Position numbers and translations under genes: made by a program
The notes under the pieces: model-generated
What the model was told of the DNA's origin: nothing
The model's input: the letters and a program-made list of their open reading frames with translations, nothing else
The model's database searches: none
From: Isoetes taiwanensis
Lineage: Eukaryota > Streptophyta > Lycopodiopsida > Isoetales > Isoetaceae
NCBI GenBank assembly: GCA_021234155.1
Contig: JAJEKV010000511.1
Coordinates: 35,897 to 99,896 of the forward strand
DNA length: 64,000 nucleotides
Reading direction: 5' to 3'
In this document: positions 47,312-61,000 of the stretch, piece after piece
How the letters are laid out: every line of letters begins with the position of its first letter
Numbering within the stretch: position 1 is the first letter of the stretch

Positions 47312-48296
47312 GAATGATAACACCTCTATATGTTGTTGCAAGCCTTCCGCTGTTCATGCAAGGAGCACTATGTCGTCTGCATATAAAAGAAGCATGATAA
47401 GGTATCCTGCGAGCATTACTCCGTCATAGCAATTTCTGTTAAGCCATCCTTCTACTTCATCAATATAGATGCCAAATAGCGTTGGAGATGCAGGACAGCC
47501 CTGTTTAACACCAAAGATTACTGATTATTTGCTTATCACATTTCTTATTCAATGGAGTGCTCAATTCAGCCAGCACTTGCTCATATAACCTTGCTACAGC
47601 AAGTTGCAGTCCCTTAGGAACATTAATAGCATCTAATCTATCCATAAGTTTCTTTCGTGGTACAGTATCAAAAGCCCTTTTCAAGTCCACAAAGCATGCA
47701 TACATTGCCCTATTTATTCCCTTAGACTTCTCAATAGCTACTCTTATTGTCGCTAGATGGTCTGTAGTGGAGTAACCTGTACGAAAGCCGGCTTGCCCAA
47801 TAGCTCTGATATCCCGATCCTCAGCCCATCTAGATAACTTATGTTCCACCACTGTCCCAAAAAGCTTTGCCATAAGACTGATTATCATAATCGTGCGATA
47901 GTTGCTTGCTTTCGTTTTATCCCCACCTTTATGGATAGGAACGATACGACTTAACTGCCATTCCTTCGGAAATCCCAAAGCCATAACTGAGTTAAACAAC
48001 TCAGTAATCTCATTCACTACTGCATTTCCTGCCCATTTTATCATTTCCGCTCTAAGCCCAGCTATATCTGCAGCCTTACCATTTGCAAGCTTTCTGATGG
48101 CCTCTCCTATATCCTCTGATGTAAATATGGGCTCCAATGTCATATCTCCTATATTTATAGACGGCTCATCTGCTTTATATAACAGCTCATGTGCATAGTT
48201 ATATAGGTCAAAAGCATCTACATCACTTTTTGCTGTGTGTGGCGTATTCAACTGTTTCCAAAAGTCCTTTGGGCAATGTAATTTTTTGCCTCCCAA
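47312..48296 (-). pseudogene. LINE reverse transcriptase, palm region
   Basis: Open from 48296 for 263 codons. Motifs in order: DIGEAIRKLANGKAADIAGL, WQLSRIVPIHKGGDK, NYRTIMIISLMAKLF, IGQAGFRTGYSTTDH and CFVDLKRAFDTVPR (first catalytic Asp). After a frameshift near 47510 the next frame gives GCPASPTLFGIYIDEVEGWL and the active site YADDIVLLA at 47357-47383. A TGA follows, then TAEGLQQHIEVLSFF up to the insertion point. Both the stop and the shift show decay independent of the insertion. Confidence 0.92.
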
Positions 48297-48456
48297 TCGT
48301 CTATTTCAGATCTGCTGCCATCTGGCACCATCAACGGCTCAGCTTCCACTCCTAAAATCTCTTTCCTAAACGGTCGCGTGCCCTAAAACTTTTCGCATCT
48401 CTTTCGTCCTTCGTCCTCCGTTCTCCGTCCTCCGCTCTTTCTCTTTGATCATCGCC

Positions 48457-50514
48457 ATGGCTACTTCTCCTAAGTTCCCTACTCTTCAGGTTACTGTCCC
48501 CAGGGATCCGACTCTTTTTGAATCGGTGGTTTTTTCCACTCCTACTCTTCGCGATTCTTTGGAAGGTGCAAATCGAGAAGTTGTAGAATGAACAAGGCTA
48601 TTTGAGTTCTCCCGGCAAGAACTCCCTGCTCCAAATCCTCTTCAACTCCGGCAGTTTTCGCTCATCTGGTCAAAACTAATGAAGGCTATCTCACAGAGGT
48701 TGATCAGACCCGTATTCTCCTCACTCCGGCTCTTCTAGCCCAGGTATTTCAATTGCCCATACGAACCCCTTCTTTAAATTGGGCTGCTTTGCAGGATCAA
48801 GATGTCACCAAGTATGGCCAAACTCCTTATGCGGCCACCACTCATAAGCTTACCAATATCGCCAAACCCCATGAAGGCTTTGCTAAGTTTTTGTGGCGCA
48901 AGTTCTATGGATATTCCATCAAGAACACCCACATCAACAAGCAGTTCTTCCATGCTGCCGTTGTTGCCATCCACTCACATCATCCTATCGATTGGCCTCA
49001 GATTTTGTTCCATCATTTGCTTCATGAGGTTGATCGCATCCGTCACTCCCCAGGTTCTGGTTTGGAATCTGCCATGGGTGCCCATGTGCAAGCCATCATT
49101 CACCGTTGTCTTCCAGTTTCCAGTCAAGTTTCTCCTACCAATATTGATACCGCCTCTCAAGCCTCCAGTCATCAGCCATCCAACACTATACCCGTTGTCA
49201 AAGAGCTTCAAGAAGAAACTTCTCGTCCACAACCGTACGTCATCTTCACACCCTCGTGTGCCCCGCCAAGAACCTGTCGTCAATGTTCCCTCTTCTCAGT
49301 CCACAGAGCTTGAAAATTCCCAATCCCAGCAGGTCTCTCAACGCACCCTCTCTGTCATGCCACACCCGTCCTTACAAGTTCAACCACTGCAACCTCCTCC
49401 ATCCAGACGTGCTCTCTATCAGTATGAGCAAGTTGTCACCGAGTGTATGCTCAAACTTCAAGAATCTCAAGAACACTTTATAAATGCGGTCCAGCATTAC
49501 ATGGATGAACAGGAAAGGACTGCCATGCTCGCAGATCAGCAAGCTCAGTTACAGACCACAATTCAACTTCTGGCTCAACTCAAGGATAAGGATAAGCTTC
49601 TTGTTGATCTCCAAACTTTGTATACAGACTTAACAAAAGATTACATCAATCAGCTCCACCAGGTTTCCCTTAGAGATGATCGTATATCTATTCTCGAAGG
49701 TCAAGTATCAGCACTTCAGACACAGGTCACGCCCTTACAGGCTCAGGTTGCAGAAGCTCAAAAGCAGAAGCTCATTGATGACACAGAAATTGTCAGTCTT
49801 TAGTTGCAGCTCTCTACTCAAGGACCCTCCTCTTCACATGCCACTCACTCACACAGGAAAATTCGTGATCAGTCCCCTCTCCTTGCTGAGAAAGATAACA
49901 AAATATGTGACTTGGAACATCAAGTACACCAGGCTATCCAATCTGCAGAAGAAGCTCGGAGTCAACACGAGACCTACCTTCAGCTCGCTCTCACAATTCC
50001 ACGGGATTTTTCAACTCTCTCCAGTTATTTAGACTATGTTCTCTCACGCTGTCATCTTTTCCTCCTTAAATGGTATTCAGCAAATGGCAAGATTCATGAA
50101 CCCCTCAGCAGCACTGATCTTCTCACTATATGGCCAGATTTCTCCATTGAAGATAAGGGACTCTTTTGTGCGCTCTTGGTCTATGGTCTTCTCACCTGTG
50201 ATGATCATGAATTTTTCATCTTTTGCCTAGTTCAGCTGATGGCCTACGTCATTCATGATTTCTATCTGGCTAATACCCTGGACAAGTTTGATGATGGGCC
50301 AAACCGTGTCTTCAGTGGCAATGAACTTGCTCAATGGTTGTTGTTGCCTGAGAACAAATACTTGTAGGATCCGACACACGCCACCACCTTCAAAGACGAA
50401 TATATGCCGGAGCTTGCTCATCACCTTCCCCTCTGGATTGCTAAGACTCTGCAACAAGTGCGCAAGAACTTATCAGAACCTAATTCTTTTTTGATACCTC
50501 GAAGGTCTTTATAG
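48457..50514 (+). pseudogene. Gag-like coiled-coil ORF of a retroelement
   Basis: Begins with an ATG at 48457 (MATSPKFPTLQVTVPRDP). After one or two frameshifts near 48590-48680 it continues with TRILLTPALLAQVFQLPI and a helical domain through 49110. Past another shift near 49240 a single frame runs from about 49256 to 50514. It contains a Gln-rich, heptad-like coiled coil (about 49440-49960, QAQLQTTIQLLAQLKDKDKL) and a hydrophobic C-terminal domain (ALLVYGLLTCDDHEFFIF). That frame is broken only by two TAG codons, at 49801 and 50365. I do not recognise the family with certainty; gag-like ORF 1 of a plant LTR element is the best reading. Confidence 0.55.
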
Positions 50515-50537
50515 CTCCATGCAAAGATGTGTTTGAA

Positions 50538-51849
50538 CTATTTGAACAAAGTGATAGCACGAGCTTTATAAGTTGGCAGAAGATTTGCAACCAGGCGGGC
50601 TGGTTGATTTTCACCAAGATTCACTACTTCCACATCGGGAGTTTGAATGTGTGGGACCACTTCCGTGTCCTTAACAACGTGAGCAGGTGGTTGGAGCATC
50701 ACCGGAGGTGCAGCATTCTGTGTAGTAAAGAAAAGAGGCTGCTGAGTATCATCAAGCAAGGGTTGCTTCATGACAGCATGGACATCCACAACCTCAGAAG
50801 GAGCATTTGTGTCAGAAAAATGATCAACGCGTTGAATGCGATTGCAAGGAGCCAGGTAGGGGTCAAGCAGAGCTGCCACAGCCTGGTCCTGATCAAGGGT
50901 CATCTCACCCCAAGGATCTGCAGGGTAGGAGGAGAGAGGAAGACTCGCAGGTGGAGCCTGGACCTGATAAGTACTTTGAGAATCTTCAGAATCACTATTG
51001 GAAAGCGATGGTTCAGCGTGTTCAACCGAAATGAGCTTGCCTGTTTCCAAACCTATAGTGGCATTGAGAGTGCCATCACTGATGACCAGTTGATCTGTGG
51101 CTCAATAATGAATGCTCTTAGCCTGGCAGAGGAAGGGGCCCAACCAGCATGTCATAGTCACCCGAATCTTCACCAGCTTTCCAAATACCAAATTCCAAAC
51201 GAAATTGGAGATCACCAATACTGATATGGAGAAGAGGGGTGATGCCTTGAGGGCGCGAGATATGGCCGTTAGCCAACTTGATGTCATAGGAAGCACAATA
51301 GAGTTGTTTGATGCCCAATTGCTTCCGAAGCTTGTCTGCAATGAGGTTGACAACACTACCTCCATCAATTTGGACGTGATTGATCTGTTGGTTTCCCACC
51401 GTGGCGTGCACCGTGGGGGTTGAAGTAGCCATCGCTCCTACCAAAACAGTGGGTAGGCTGTTCTTTGAGAGCAAGACAGAGTTTGAGAACAGTGGCAAGA
51501 CTCAAGGGGATCTTGATTTTGGCAAGCTCTTCTTGGAGTTCCAAGGGAACATGAGAAAATGGATCAGCAGGGTCCAAAGGGGCAGGAGTCTGAGGCAAGG
51601 AAGCCAAAACCTCCTTGAGAAGCTCAACCTCTGCAGCAATATTGGGATACTGCTGAGAGCGTGGGCTTTTGACAAGGAAGGTGTCTCCTGACGCTGCTGA
51701 ACATGCGTGGTGGCATGAACATTGGCAAGTGTACGGCCTTCGGCAGCTTGCATGAGCTTGAGAATAAAGTCATGAGAGTCTCTTATACATGTTGTCACGT
51801 AAAAACTGTTAGTTGTATCATTTTCGTGGAAAAAACTATGAAATTGCAC
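50538..51849 (-). pseudogene. LTR-retroelement gag/protease fragment
   Basis: Opposite in strand to the preceding ORF and in three frames. From the right: an alpha-helical linker (VPLELQEELAKIKIPLSLAT), then a retropepsin-like domain (51498-51118) with HVQIDGGSVVNL. Its DGGS (51366-51355) is the variant active site common in plant Ty3/gypsy proteases. ISIGDLQFRLEFGIW and YDMLVGPLPL follow. Then an acidic, proline-rich segment (51050-50538) leads towards where RT would begin, but no RT follows. The fragment is therefore truncated at its 3' side near 50530. Confidence 0.75.
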
Positions 51850-52173
51850 AAGGGAATCATCGCGACGAGAAAATTATGCCGAGGGACAGTTTTAGGAACC
51901 TTAAATGGCCTTTTACTTCATAATCATTCATATTACCATTGTTGCGAGGGGGGTTGTAACTTGTGTCTTTCAAACCACAATAGATGCTGTAATGGTTGTA
52001 ACATAGGCTTCATCTTTTGTATATATCTTTCAAAGTGAAGTCCATTTGCATCTAACAGCAAGTTTATTCATGTGTATGTGAACTTACAAGCTTTTAATTG
52101 AAGATATTGATCCATAACGGGTTTGATAAATGGTTTGAATTTGTGCTCATACCTAGTTTACCACGTTGTGCAC

Positions 52174-52231
52174 TTTCCACCTTAATTAATCAATCAACTC
52201 CATTTCCACCTTAATTAATCAATCAACTCCA
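52174..52231. repeat. 29 bp tandem duplication
   Basis: TTTCCACCTTAATTAATCAA and the following nine bases occur twice in direct succession (52174-52202 and 52203-52231). Confidence 0.85.
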
Positions 52232-54158
52232 CAATGATTACATGACGTAAAAATATTATCTATCTTATTTAGCCAACAGTTTCTATGATATTGACTTTGG
52301 TGACAACTACCACTATAGAGTTTGGTCCATTGGATTTTGCCAACCTACTTTGGTTGTGGATATAATGGCATTTCTTTCCGTGGTTTGTAGTATTTTAGAA
52401 AAGCCTTGTAGCTAAGGTTATTGTTATATCATAGAATATAAGAAGTAAATTGTTACTCCTAGGCAAGTAATACGATTTCTTTGCCATATGTTTGATATCG
52501 CCAAGTTCTAAACAACCACATTGGCTTGAAGAAAATGCTAGAAACAAAAACATAGATTCATGATACAAGCCTTGGCAAAGAAAATGATTATGGGTCATTC
52601 ATTAAGAAGGCAGTTTTACATAGCTGGGATTATTTTAAACACTTTATTTAAATCGATGCCTTTAAATACAGTTATGATGGTTATGATATATGGAGTAAGT
52701 ATAAATAAAGTTATCTGGCTAATAATCAGAGTACCTTATAGATTGTAAGGGCCTCTTGGATGTAATATATTCATTGTGAACATGAATACTCATGGATGGT
52801 GGTTGCTTCATGGCTATCTCTTAGCCATTATAATTACACTTTGGTATGCTTAGATTTTGGGCATAATGTGGGTTCAAATCCCACATATTCAAGATCGTCT
52901 TCCACGCCATTCAAAATTGAGAGATATGCTCTACCATAAAATGTCAAACATTAATAATGGATTCAACCTTGTAGTTTTAGAACCAAACAAATGTCTGCAC
53001 ACTGGGGTGTCCCATTTTTTATGTCCCTTTTGTCCCCCAATTTAGTACTAAAATCAATAAAGGTGGTTGGAAATCTAGGAGGCAATTTCAAATTTAGAAA
53101 ACAAAAATAGCAATAAAAAATCGAATTCCTTGAATCTTGGAGAACCGGGCTACAGTGCGTACATGTGTTGAGCCCCGATAAAGAAAACTAAAACACCAAT
53201 GAAATCATCATTCTTGCTTCTCGTCTTTCGATATGTTCAAGGTTTGAATGGAACCAATGGATTGTGTTTCTTTTTCCTATTTGCAACATTCAATTTGTGA
53301 GTTATTAGCGTATTTGAATGCCTTGCCTTATGAATTATGAATTGGGCATGGAAATAGCATTCCACTGATATGTTTGAGTCCAGTTTTTTCGGTTGCCCCT
53401 AAGGGGAAAACCCTCATCCATGTGGGTTTGTGGCATATTCCAAGTATATGTCAGTATATGCTCGAAAACATGACTTTGAAGTGTGATTTAAGCCATTTCA
53501 CTCTTGGGTCACAGAAGGCAACCCTCCGTGCGCAGCAACTTGTTTTGTATTTCCCCGTGGTTAATATATTAATCTTGTTTACTTTGGTATTTAAATTTCG
53601 CATTAAATGTTCTGTTAATGTTGGAAGTCCCCTGTTTTTCCTTCCATCTTCAACATTGCGTATATTAAACCTCATTCTTATTATGTATGTCGTTCACAAG
53701 CAAGCACGAAAAAAATCGACCTGTATTATTCTTCTTAAGATAGGCAGTCGGTAGCCACATGAAGGCCTATGGTTTCATATAGAGGACGGTCAGTCAACAA
53801 AACAATCTTAGAGTGCATATAGTCTAGATACATTACGGCTGTAATTTAGACAAATTTTTTTCTACAATATTTGTGGGACTTCATTTAATGTTAGCGATTA
53901 CTTACTTGAAGAACATATTCTATACTTCCTCATTAATTGGCAAAGGTTCAGTGGAGCTTATGTTTATTCGTGATGAAGATCTCTTGGCCCTATAAAGAAG
54001 AAATTATAACTGACCATATCCATCTAAAACACTATATCAATATACTGTACCACCGCGACGCAGATTCTCCCTAGCAAGGACCCAAAAAGGGGTGAACGAT
54101 GTAACCATAAGGCTTTCGCCCTTAAATGCCATTCTTGCATACTTCCGAAGAGCACCGG

Positions 54159-54246
54159 CTTATTGGACAACACTTGCAATATACTTGATATTCTTCTCCA
54201 TTCTTATTGGACAACACTTGCAATATACTTGATATTCTTCTCCATT
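54159..54246. repeat. 44 bp tandem duplication
   Basis: A 44 bp segment beginning CTTATTGGACAACACTTGC is duplicated head to tail (54159-54202 and 54203-54246) with no differences seen. Confidence 0.85.
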
Positions 54247-55080
54247 CTGTATAAGGTAAAGCCTCTCTGGTGCAAACACTTTCTTTGATTTACATCTTCA
54301 AAACTTCTATGTGTATTACTTACCACTAATGATCATTCTTTTTCCTATTAGCCATTCGCTGAGATCCGTATTTTCATTGGCATTCCTTTTCCACATGTAT
54401 ATAATTCTTGTTCGCTCACAATTCCATTTGCCATCGTATCAAACCAATAATGGAGTCAACGCGCAATTCTTAAATTCAAAGTTGCAGCTGAAATTCAAAT
54501 TACCACGATTAAAATTCGAACGCAAACCCATCTGCCTAGCCTTCTTCCCAACCCTGCAGTTCTGCTAGTTATCATTTATCTTAACATCTAGGAAAAGCGG
54601 CAAGTTGCATTCATGATTAGGACAGCCATACTTTTGTTGTGATTGGATATCAAAAACAAGTTATACACTTGATTTTGCATCAAAAACAGGTTACACACTT
54701 GATTTTGCATCAAAAAGCTCATAAATTGCTAGACTTCATGTATTCCTCTTGTAATTTTTTCATTATGACAATTTAATAACTTATTAACGGGGTACAAATT
54801 TCCTCATTTTTATCAGTAATGAGATTGACAATCTTCACATAGTGGCTAATATCTTGTATCACACTTACCCCAATTGCAATATGTAACAGATATGGGCCAG
54901 ACCGTGAGCTCTAGTGTTGCACTGCCTCTCTGGACCCTCTTCTCTGTTTGTTGTGCTCTCAAGTTGTACACGTCATCAAAAGCATATCTCGTTCTGTTCA
55001 TCTGCACGGAGACCTCTAACGGATGCCTAAATTTTGCTCCTAAAGATGAAAGTCTGTTGATGAATATTATTTCCACCGCT

Positions 55081-58000
55081 TCATTCCTTTTGCGATTGAA
55101 TTAGCAAGCTCATAGAAATCCCAACACCTAGGATGGAGCCCACTACTGCCAAAGACAATTCTGTGGGAATACGAAATCCTGCATATCAACATCAAATTTG
55201 CAGATTAGCTTCACCTATGAATAATGTGCTCGTCTAAGATCATACCAAGGTAATCTGCTACCATCTTGGTGCCAATGAACCCCAGGATTGCAGCAATTGA
55301 AGGCTGCACTTAAACGATGGATATGCATGTGTGAAATGTAGATGAAGAAATTGTTTCTGTAAAATGTTTTCAAACCTGCAAATACTCCAGTTCGCCCATG
55401 CTACCCGAAATGATTGTATAAAGTGATCTTAAACCTGCAAAACATCTTTCTATTAAATAGAAGTACTTCAGCCTACAAATTGTCTGGCCTAATTGTAGAC
55501 AGAGTCTAATGCAAAAATAGCGCGAACCAAGAATAGCAAACATATTTGATGAAAAAACTATCAAAGGATCCCTAGTGACACCAAAGACCGCAGGTATTGA
55601 ATCTACCTGCAAAATACGGAAAACAATCTTGGTAAGACTTGCTAACCGCACACAATTGTAGAGATGCACAATACTATTTTAGTCCACCAAATATCAATTG
55701 CATTTACTGTGACAAAAGAACAATCTTCGAGGAAGCACTTACTGCAAAAACAATGTCACTGAGCTCCACCACAGCTAAAGCTAGAAGTAAAGGGGTTGCC
55801 TGTCAGGCAACAGATATGAAAGGTTATCAATTTCAGTTTTCTTCTTACAAAATTCAGTCCTGTCTCTGAAAACATACACTAACCTTCTTAATCCCTTTCT
55901 CATAAGTAAAGAAATTGTTGCCATCATATGATGCTGTAGTTAAAGAAACTACAATTAATAACAGCACATTTAATCTCTCCACAAAACTCCATGGCATAAG
56001 ACAATGTGACAAGAGTAACACTTGAACATCAGACCCTATACACACTAAATTCTTTCAGAAATTCTTTGTCAAAGATGGAAAAGTTAAGAGTACAGCATGC
56101 ATAAATTAGTGCCATTACATTCCCTTGGAGCATCCCAGTTGATAATTATATATGTAGCAGACATTCCCATATGCATGTGCAATAGCTGTCCTGGACACTC
56201 CTATACTACTATACCATTGTCAGGACTCAACACTAGAGTCAGATCTTGACATGGAGGAAATCATCAATTGAATCTCTTTGGCCGCCTATTCCAATCCCTG
56301 CGTCCTTGTTATCCAGAGGTGCCAACCGATGATCCGCTGCAGCATTGGAAGGCACCAAGATCTTCAGCAATTGTAATCCCTGTTCCTCCTTGTTACATGT
56401 GTGACCTTGTTCTACCAGGGATTAAATCCACTCTGGATTACCTGCTTTCTTATTTCCTGTCAATTTTGGGTCAAAAACACTTGTTTTCTCATTTGCTCCA
56501 AAAGTTATAGGAATCGCATTGTTCTTTTTCCTCAAGTATTCTTTGATGATAGTTCCAACTCCAAAACCCCTGCAAGCTCCTCATTTTTCCATTTCATTTA
56601 AAGAGAGAAATTTTTATTCTTGATTCATATTGAAGAATTAGGGCAAAGGAGTGATTTTTATGGTAGGTTCAGTTCTTATTTTATATTCCAAAACACTGCC
56701 TCATTTTTACGTCTTCTAAAAACACTCTGCAATCTCTCCTTTGGCAGAGTCTCAAAACTACCTGCTAGAACAATGTACACCCTTGAATGAGCAGCCTAAC
56801 GCCTTATTGTTTATAACCTAAAGCTTGGTGCCATATAGATTGTCATAATTTACTAGTATTTCACGGCTAGTATTTGACATTAGATTATGAAAGCTGATTA
56901 TATTTTACGGGCCATGGAATACTGAGTTGTGCTTTTGAAGAAGCTGACAAGCAATATTATTGAAGATATCAGCAAACTATTAAATGATAAGCACAGGGAT
57001 TATGAGACATCACCAAATAGTTGAAGAATTCATACATGAGACGGGAATAAACTTTTGGCAGATGTTCACCACAAAGTTGCTGGAAAGGTCAACCTCTTCT
57101 TCCTCAGATTCTGTAAATAACTACAAGTAATGCGCATTTCTTGCACGTGATATTTTACAATCCCATGAAACCAAAATAGATTAAGATAATCATGTACCTT
57201 ATACGAGGAGAATAAAAGAATGCCTGCAAATATGAGATTGACAGCCTCAAACAACTGAAGAATCACAGATTAGCAGAGTAAGCACAGAGCAAACAGTTAT
57301 TTCACATGCTACTTATTTATTCTTCTACCTATAGTGACAACCTCGTGAACAATCCTTTTCACGAATACTTATACTCCCAGATGAGAAATTTCTAAAGCCA
57401 GGCTAGATTGTTTTACAACTACATTCTAATAGAACTAATATTCGTCTGGTTTAGCTCTACGCATATAAAAGTCTTATGAGAACATGAAAACATACACAAT
57501 CAAACCTTTTTCATATCCATGATCAATAAGAAACACTGCAATCCAAAGATTCAGGTCGTCATCCTACATCTCTCTTACTCATGCCGAATTAGAGTTATGA
57601 TCCTACAATTAAACCACTGAAACCTTTGCCTAAGAGAATCATGCAAGTAATTAAATTTCATGCATGCTTCTCAGTTATTCAGCTCATCAGGGTTATTGTA
57701 TGCTATAATATTTACAGATATATCCACAAATATTCTATGATCACATACTCTTAATCTCTATAACATTTCCAGTTTCCACAGTTAATTTCAAATTTGGAAA
57801 CATCTCTTTGCTCCTGTTCATATTGTACCTTCGGCAGCAATTAGTTAAAATGGTGCATAGAATAAATAGAAGCCTTGCATTTAAATCCACACGGAGTAAA
57901 ACATAGATAGATAGTACTTTTTACTTTTTTGGATAGTATAATAGGCATCGACTAGTCTTATACTTTATAAAATATTACCTTTAAGGTAGCTATTCCAAGA

Positions 58001-61000
58001 AAAATCATAGCTGCTCTAAAGACAATAGCACCAGCAATTCCGAATGTGAGTACCCGCCCCTGCAGGGAAACCATATTTGTGATTGGAATTCTTCTTCCAA
58101 TGAATTAACACATTCGTGCGTCATCTATAAGTTGTCAATTCAGATGCAACCTGTGTCTTTAGGTAAATTTTGTTCAATTTTATTGAATAATTTAGCGCAT
58201 AAAATTTGAAGAAAATATCACAATCCCATTTAGCCAAATAAGACAAATAACTTCTGAATGAGTTATGGTTATAACCTGATAAGAAACAGGAACTTTGAAA
58301 TAGCTGAAAATCAGAACAAAAACGAAGAGATTATCCACAGATAAACTTTGCTCCAAAAGGTACCTGCAAATGGTCAAGAAGAAAAAGAATCAGAAATTGT
58401 CCTATCCAGAGACCCGCACCTTAAACTCACAACACAATGCCATTTGCTAGAAGCATTTGTTAAAACAGCCTCAAAAAGATCCTGTAGGAACCTTTACTAA
58501 ACAAGCATTTTACATGCGACATTGGATTTCGAAACACTATGTGCTAGCAACTCACAAACTTGAAACATCATAGCATACACGCTATGCTAAATGGTTGGAA
58601 ATTAACAGATGAACTTGAAACATGGATGGATGCAATGTTGAATTTGAGAAACCAAGGGAGTTAAATCTATATGAGTTTCAAATCTGGAAAACCAGCACTG
58701 CTACACATATCAACAAAATAGACAAATGCTAGGGCCACTACCCACCTTGCCGCAAACTCTAACAACCAGCAATCCTTACCTGTTTCAACAAGAAGGAACA
58801 AATCCTAGATGTCTGCCTGTTGCATATCATTTTATGACCTATTGCATGTAGGTCACCCATTGTACCATGCAGCTAACCATATTCTTGTATTGAACTGTCA
58901 ACACTGCACAAATTAATTCACAAGGACCAACGCACTCGACTGGCAGTTTCCTCATGGCCGTTTAGGAACTACGTTTCACCTGTTCTAAAATGATTGCCAT
59001 TGAAGGTTTTTTGCAGGCTTCCCTAGAGCAGAATTTTTTCATATATAATACAAACCTAACCAGAGAAAAATCCTTTTTCTATTCCAGCATCAATTCTATA
59101 GTGTTTGTATCCAGAGCCCTCTGCACATACCCTGCAAAAAATTCGGATGCCTTTTCGCCACCTTCCTGAAAACCAACAATGGTCCCAAATGCCACTGCAG
59201 CACTTACCTGTTTAGTCCGAAAGTAAGGACAAAGTATGAGACAGCACTAATTAGATATTAGCATGACTCAGACTGGAGCTAAGTCTTATTGAGCTTTCCT
59301 TAATCGACAGACTAGACATGTATTATACCAAAATAAAATAATGTGCTGCTACATTCCTTAACCAACCAAACCTAACCAACTGGACAAAAGTTCACCCTAT
59401 ATGTTCAGATCTCCATGCAACTCACAGAGAACAGATGGGGAAATTTTTAAATTCCTGATGTCGTAGTATATTTCTAGTTTCTTTTACATGCAAATCTATA
59501 GGTGGCTTCCATTTGCCCATAACTGTACATAGGCCAATTTAATAATGGATCTCATAGATCCAAGCAGCTCCTGCAGATTTCCCTCCCTCCTGCCTAATGT
59601 TAGACCTACATGCCTGCGTCAGATATTTATGCATGAGATATGCAGCCCATTGAAACCTCAAAAACAGCACATACATGTTTGCCAAGCAAAAGCTATAAAA
59701 ACACTTATTTCCTCTGTTGATGCTTTTGAAGTAAAGAAGATTGTATATTTACCCAGAAAGCAACTGTCTTAATTGCAGATCCATGCTCCACAAGTTGCCT
59801 AGGTTGCAAATTGTTCTCAACCTCCCCTACAGAAGAGATAGTCTCTGCCACTTTAGATGCTTCTAGTACCACCATGTCTATATTATCCGTAAGCGTTGTT
59901 GCCAAACCATTCTCTTCTTCATCACATAAAGTATCTTCTGGAACTGAACAATTACAGTTTAGCAAGATTTATGAACTTCGTGTATGTGACCAAATGACAA
60001 AGTTGGAGCGACTTCCATGTGAACTATGAAAGGAGAAGAGTTTCTTTAAAAGTAACTTACCTATCTGATCAAAGTTAAACAGCCATATGTTTCTTTAAAG
60101 GTAACTTACCTATCTGATCAGAGTTAAACAGCCATATGTTTATCAGTATTTGTGCATAGGCGGAAAAATAAAAAAGAAGTTTCATTAAGACTTCTTCATC
60201 ACATAAAGTATCTTCTGGAACTAAACAATTACAGTTTAGCAAGATTTATGAACTTCGTGTATGTGACCAAATGACAAAGTTGGAGCGACTTCCATGTGAA
60301 CTATGAAAGGAGAAGAGTTTCTTTAAAAGTCTATCTGATCAAAGTTAAACAGCCATATGTTTCTTTAAAGGTAACTTACCTATCTGATCAGAGTTAAACA
60401 GCCATATGTTTATCAGTATTTGTGCATAGGCGGAAAAATAAAAAAGAAGTTTCATTAAGACATAAAAAAATCTTGGGCTTCACTTTATACATTCTGCATT
60501 GCAGAATTCTCCATGTTGTTGTACTTATGCTATTCGTGGAGATAAATCGAAAACCATACTTGGTTTTCAAACAAGAAATCCTGCAGTTTAAGCTTTCGTT
60601 TTGACCATAACTTCCTCAACTTGGGTTACATATCTGGATAACACCTGCTCTAAGACCCTCTAAAGTTCTCATTGCATTTTGGTTGAAGCTATGTGCATTT
60701 CCCTAGTGGTTAGCTCTTGGGTTTGATGCGTCCTCGCCCAACTTCAAAAACATTTGGTGGAAGAAGGGTGATGCAAGTCTCACCAAGTGTGGATCCCTAC
60801 TTTTCAAAAAGGACATTCACACATATTGAAGATTCCAATAAAACTGGTTTACAAGCCTGTCATTGGGTAAAATGTTCCATAATAAATGATTTACAAAACT
60901 GTCATGGATGAACCAAGATGCTGTAGGTCTGTTAGGGCCTCTAGGCTGGTGGTGAAGAAGTTGATAAAACGCATTATAGATTTCATCGTCCTTGTATTAT

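Larger units (their letters stand above)
47308..48370 (-). mobile_element. LINE, 5' part of the interrupted copy
   Basis: This is the upstream half of the LINE that continues at 38871. The element is 5'-truncated: no endonuclease domain is seen, and similarity fades beyond about 48370, where unrelated sequence begins. Confidence 0.88.
51850..55080. other. AT-rich intergenic region without a supported gene
   Basis: About 3.2 kb between retroelement debris and the TerC stop codon. Open frames are short and show no family motif. It contains two small perfect tandem duplications (listed separately), a direct repeat around CACTTGATTTTGCATCAAAAA at 54660-54720, and presumably the TerC 3' UTR at its right end. 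I see nothing else. Confidence 0.6.

Noticed and set aside
34480-51850. Interpretation of the methyltransferase region as an endogenous giant-virus insertion
   Set aside because: The 8.4 kb unit has TIRs, a target-site duplication and introns, and I see no capsid, polymerase or other viral hallmark; a transposon explains it better.
52800-52910. Possible tRNA or SINE (GTGGGTTCAAATCCCAC resembles a T arm)
   Set aside because: No D arm, anticodon arm or acceptor could be placed upstream at the right spacing.
53374-53754. 126-codon plus-strand open frame
   Set aside because: No motif, AT-rich composition like its surroundings and an overlapping opposite-strand frame; probably chance.
54846-55076. 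Minus-strand 76-codon frame directly after the TerC stop
   Set aside because: It is most simply TerC 3' UTR; its start is downstream of the natural stop and it has no family features.
56268-56510. 80-codon open frame within TerC intron 9
   Set aside because: It lies antisense in an intron between well-supported exons and has no recognisable domain.
60690-60960. Possible SINE with A-box-like CCTAGTGGTTAGC
   Set aside because: No B box at the expected distance, no tail and no flanking duplication recognised.
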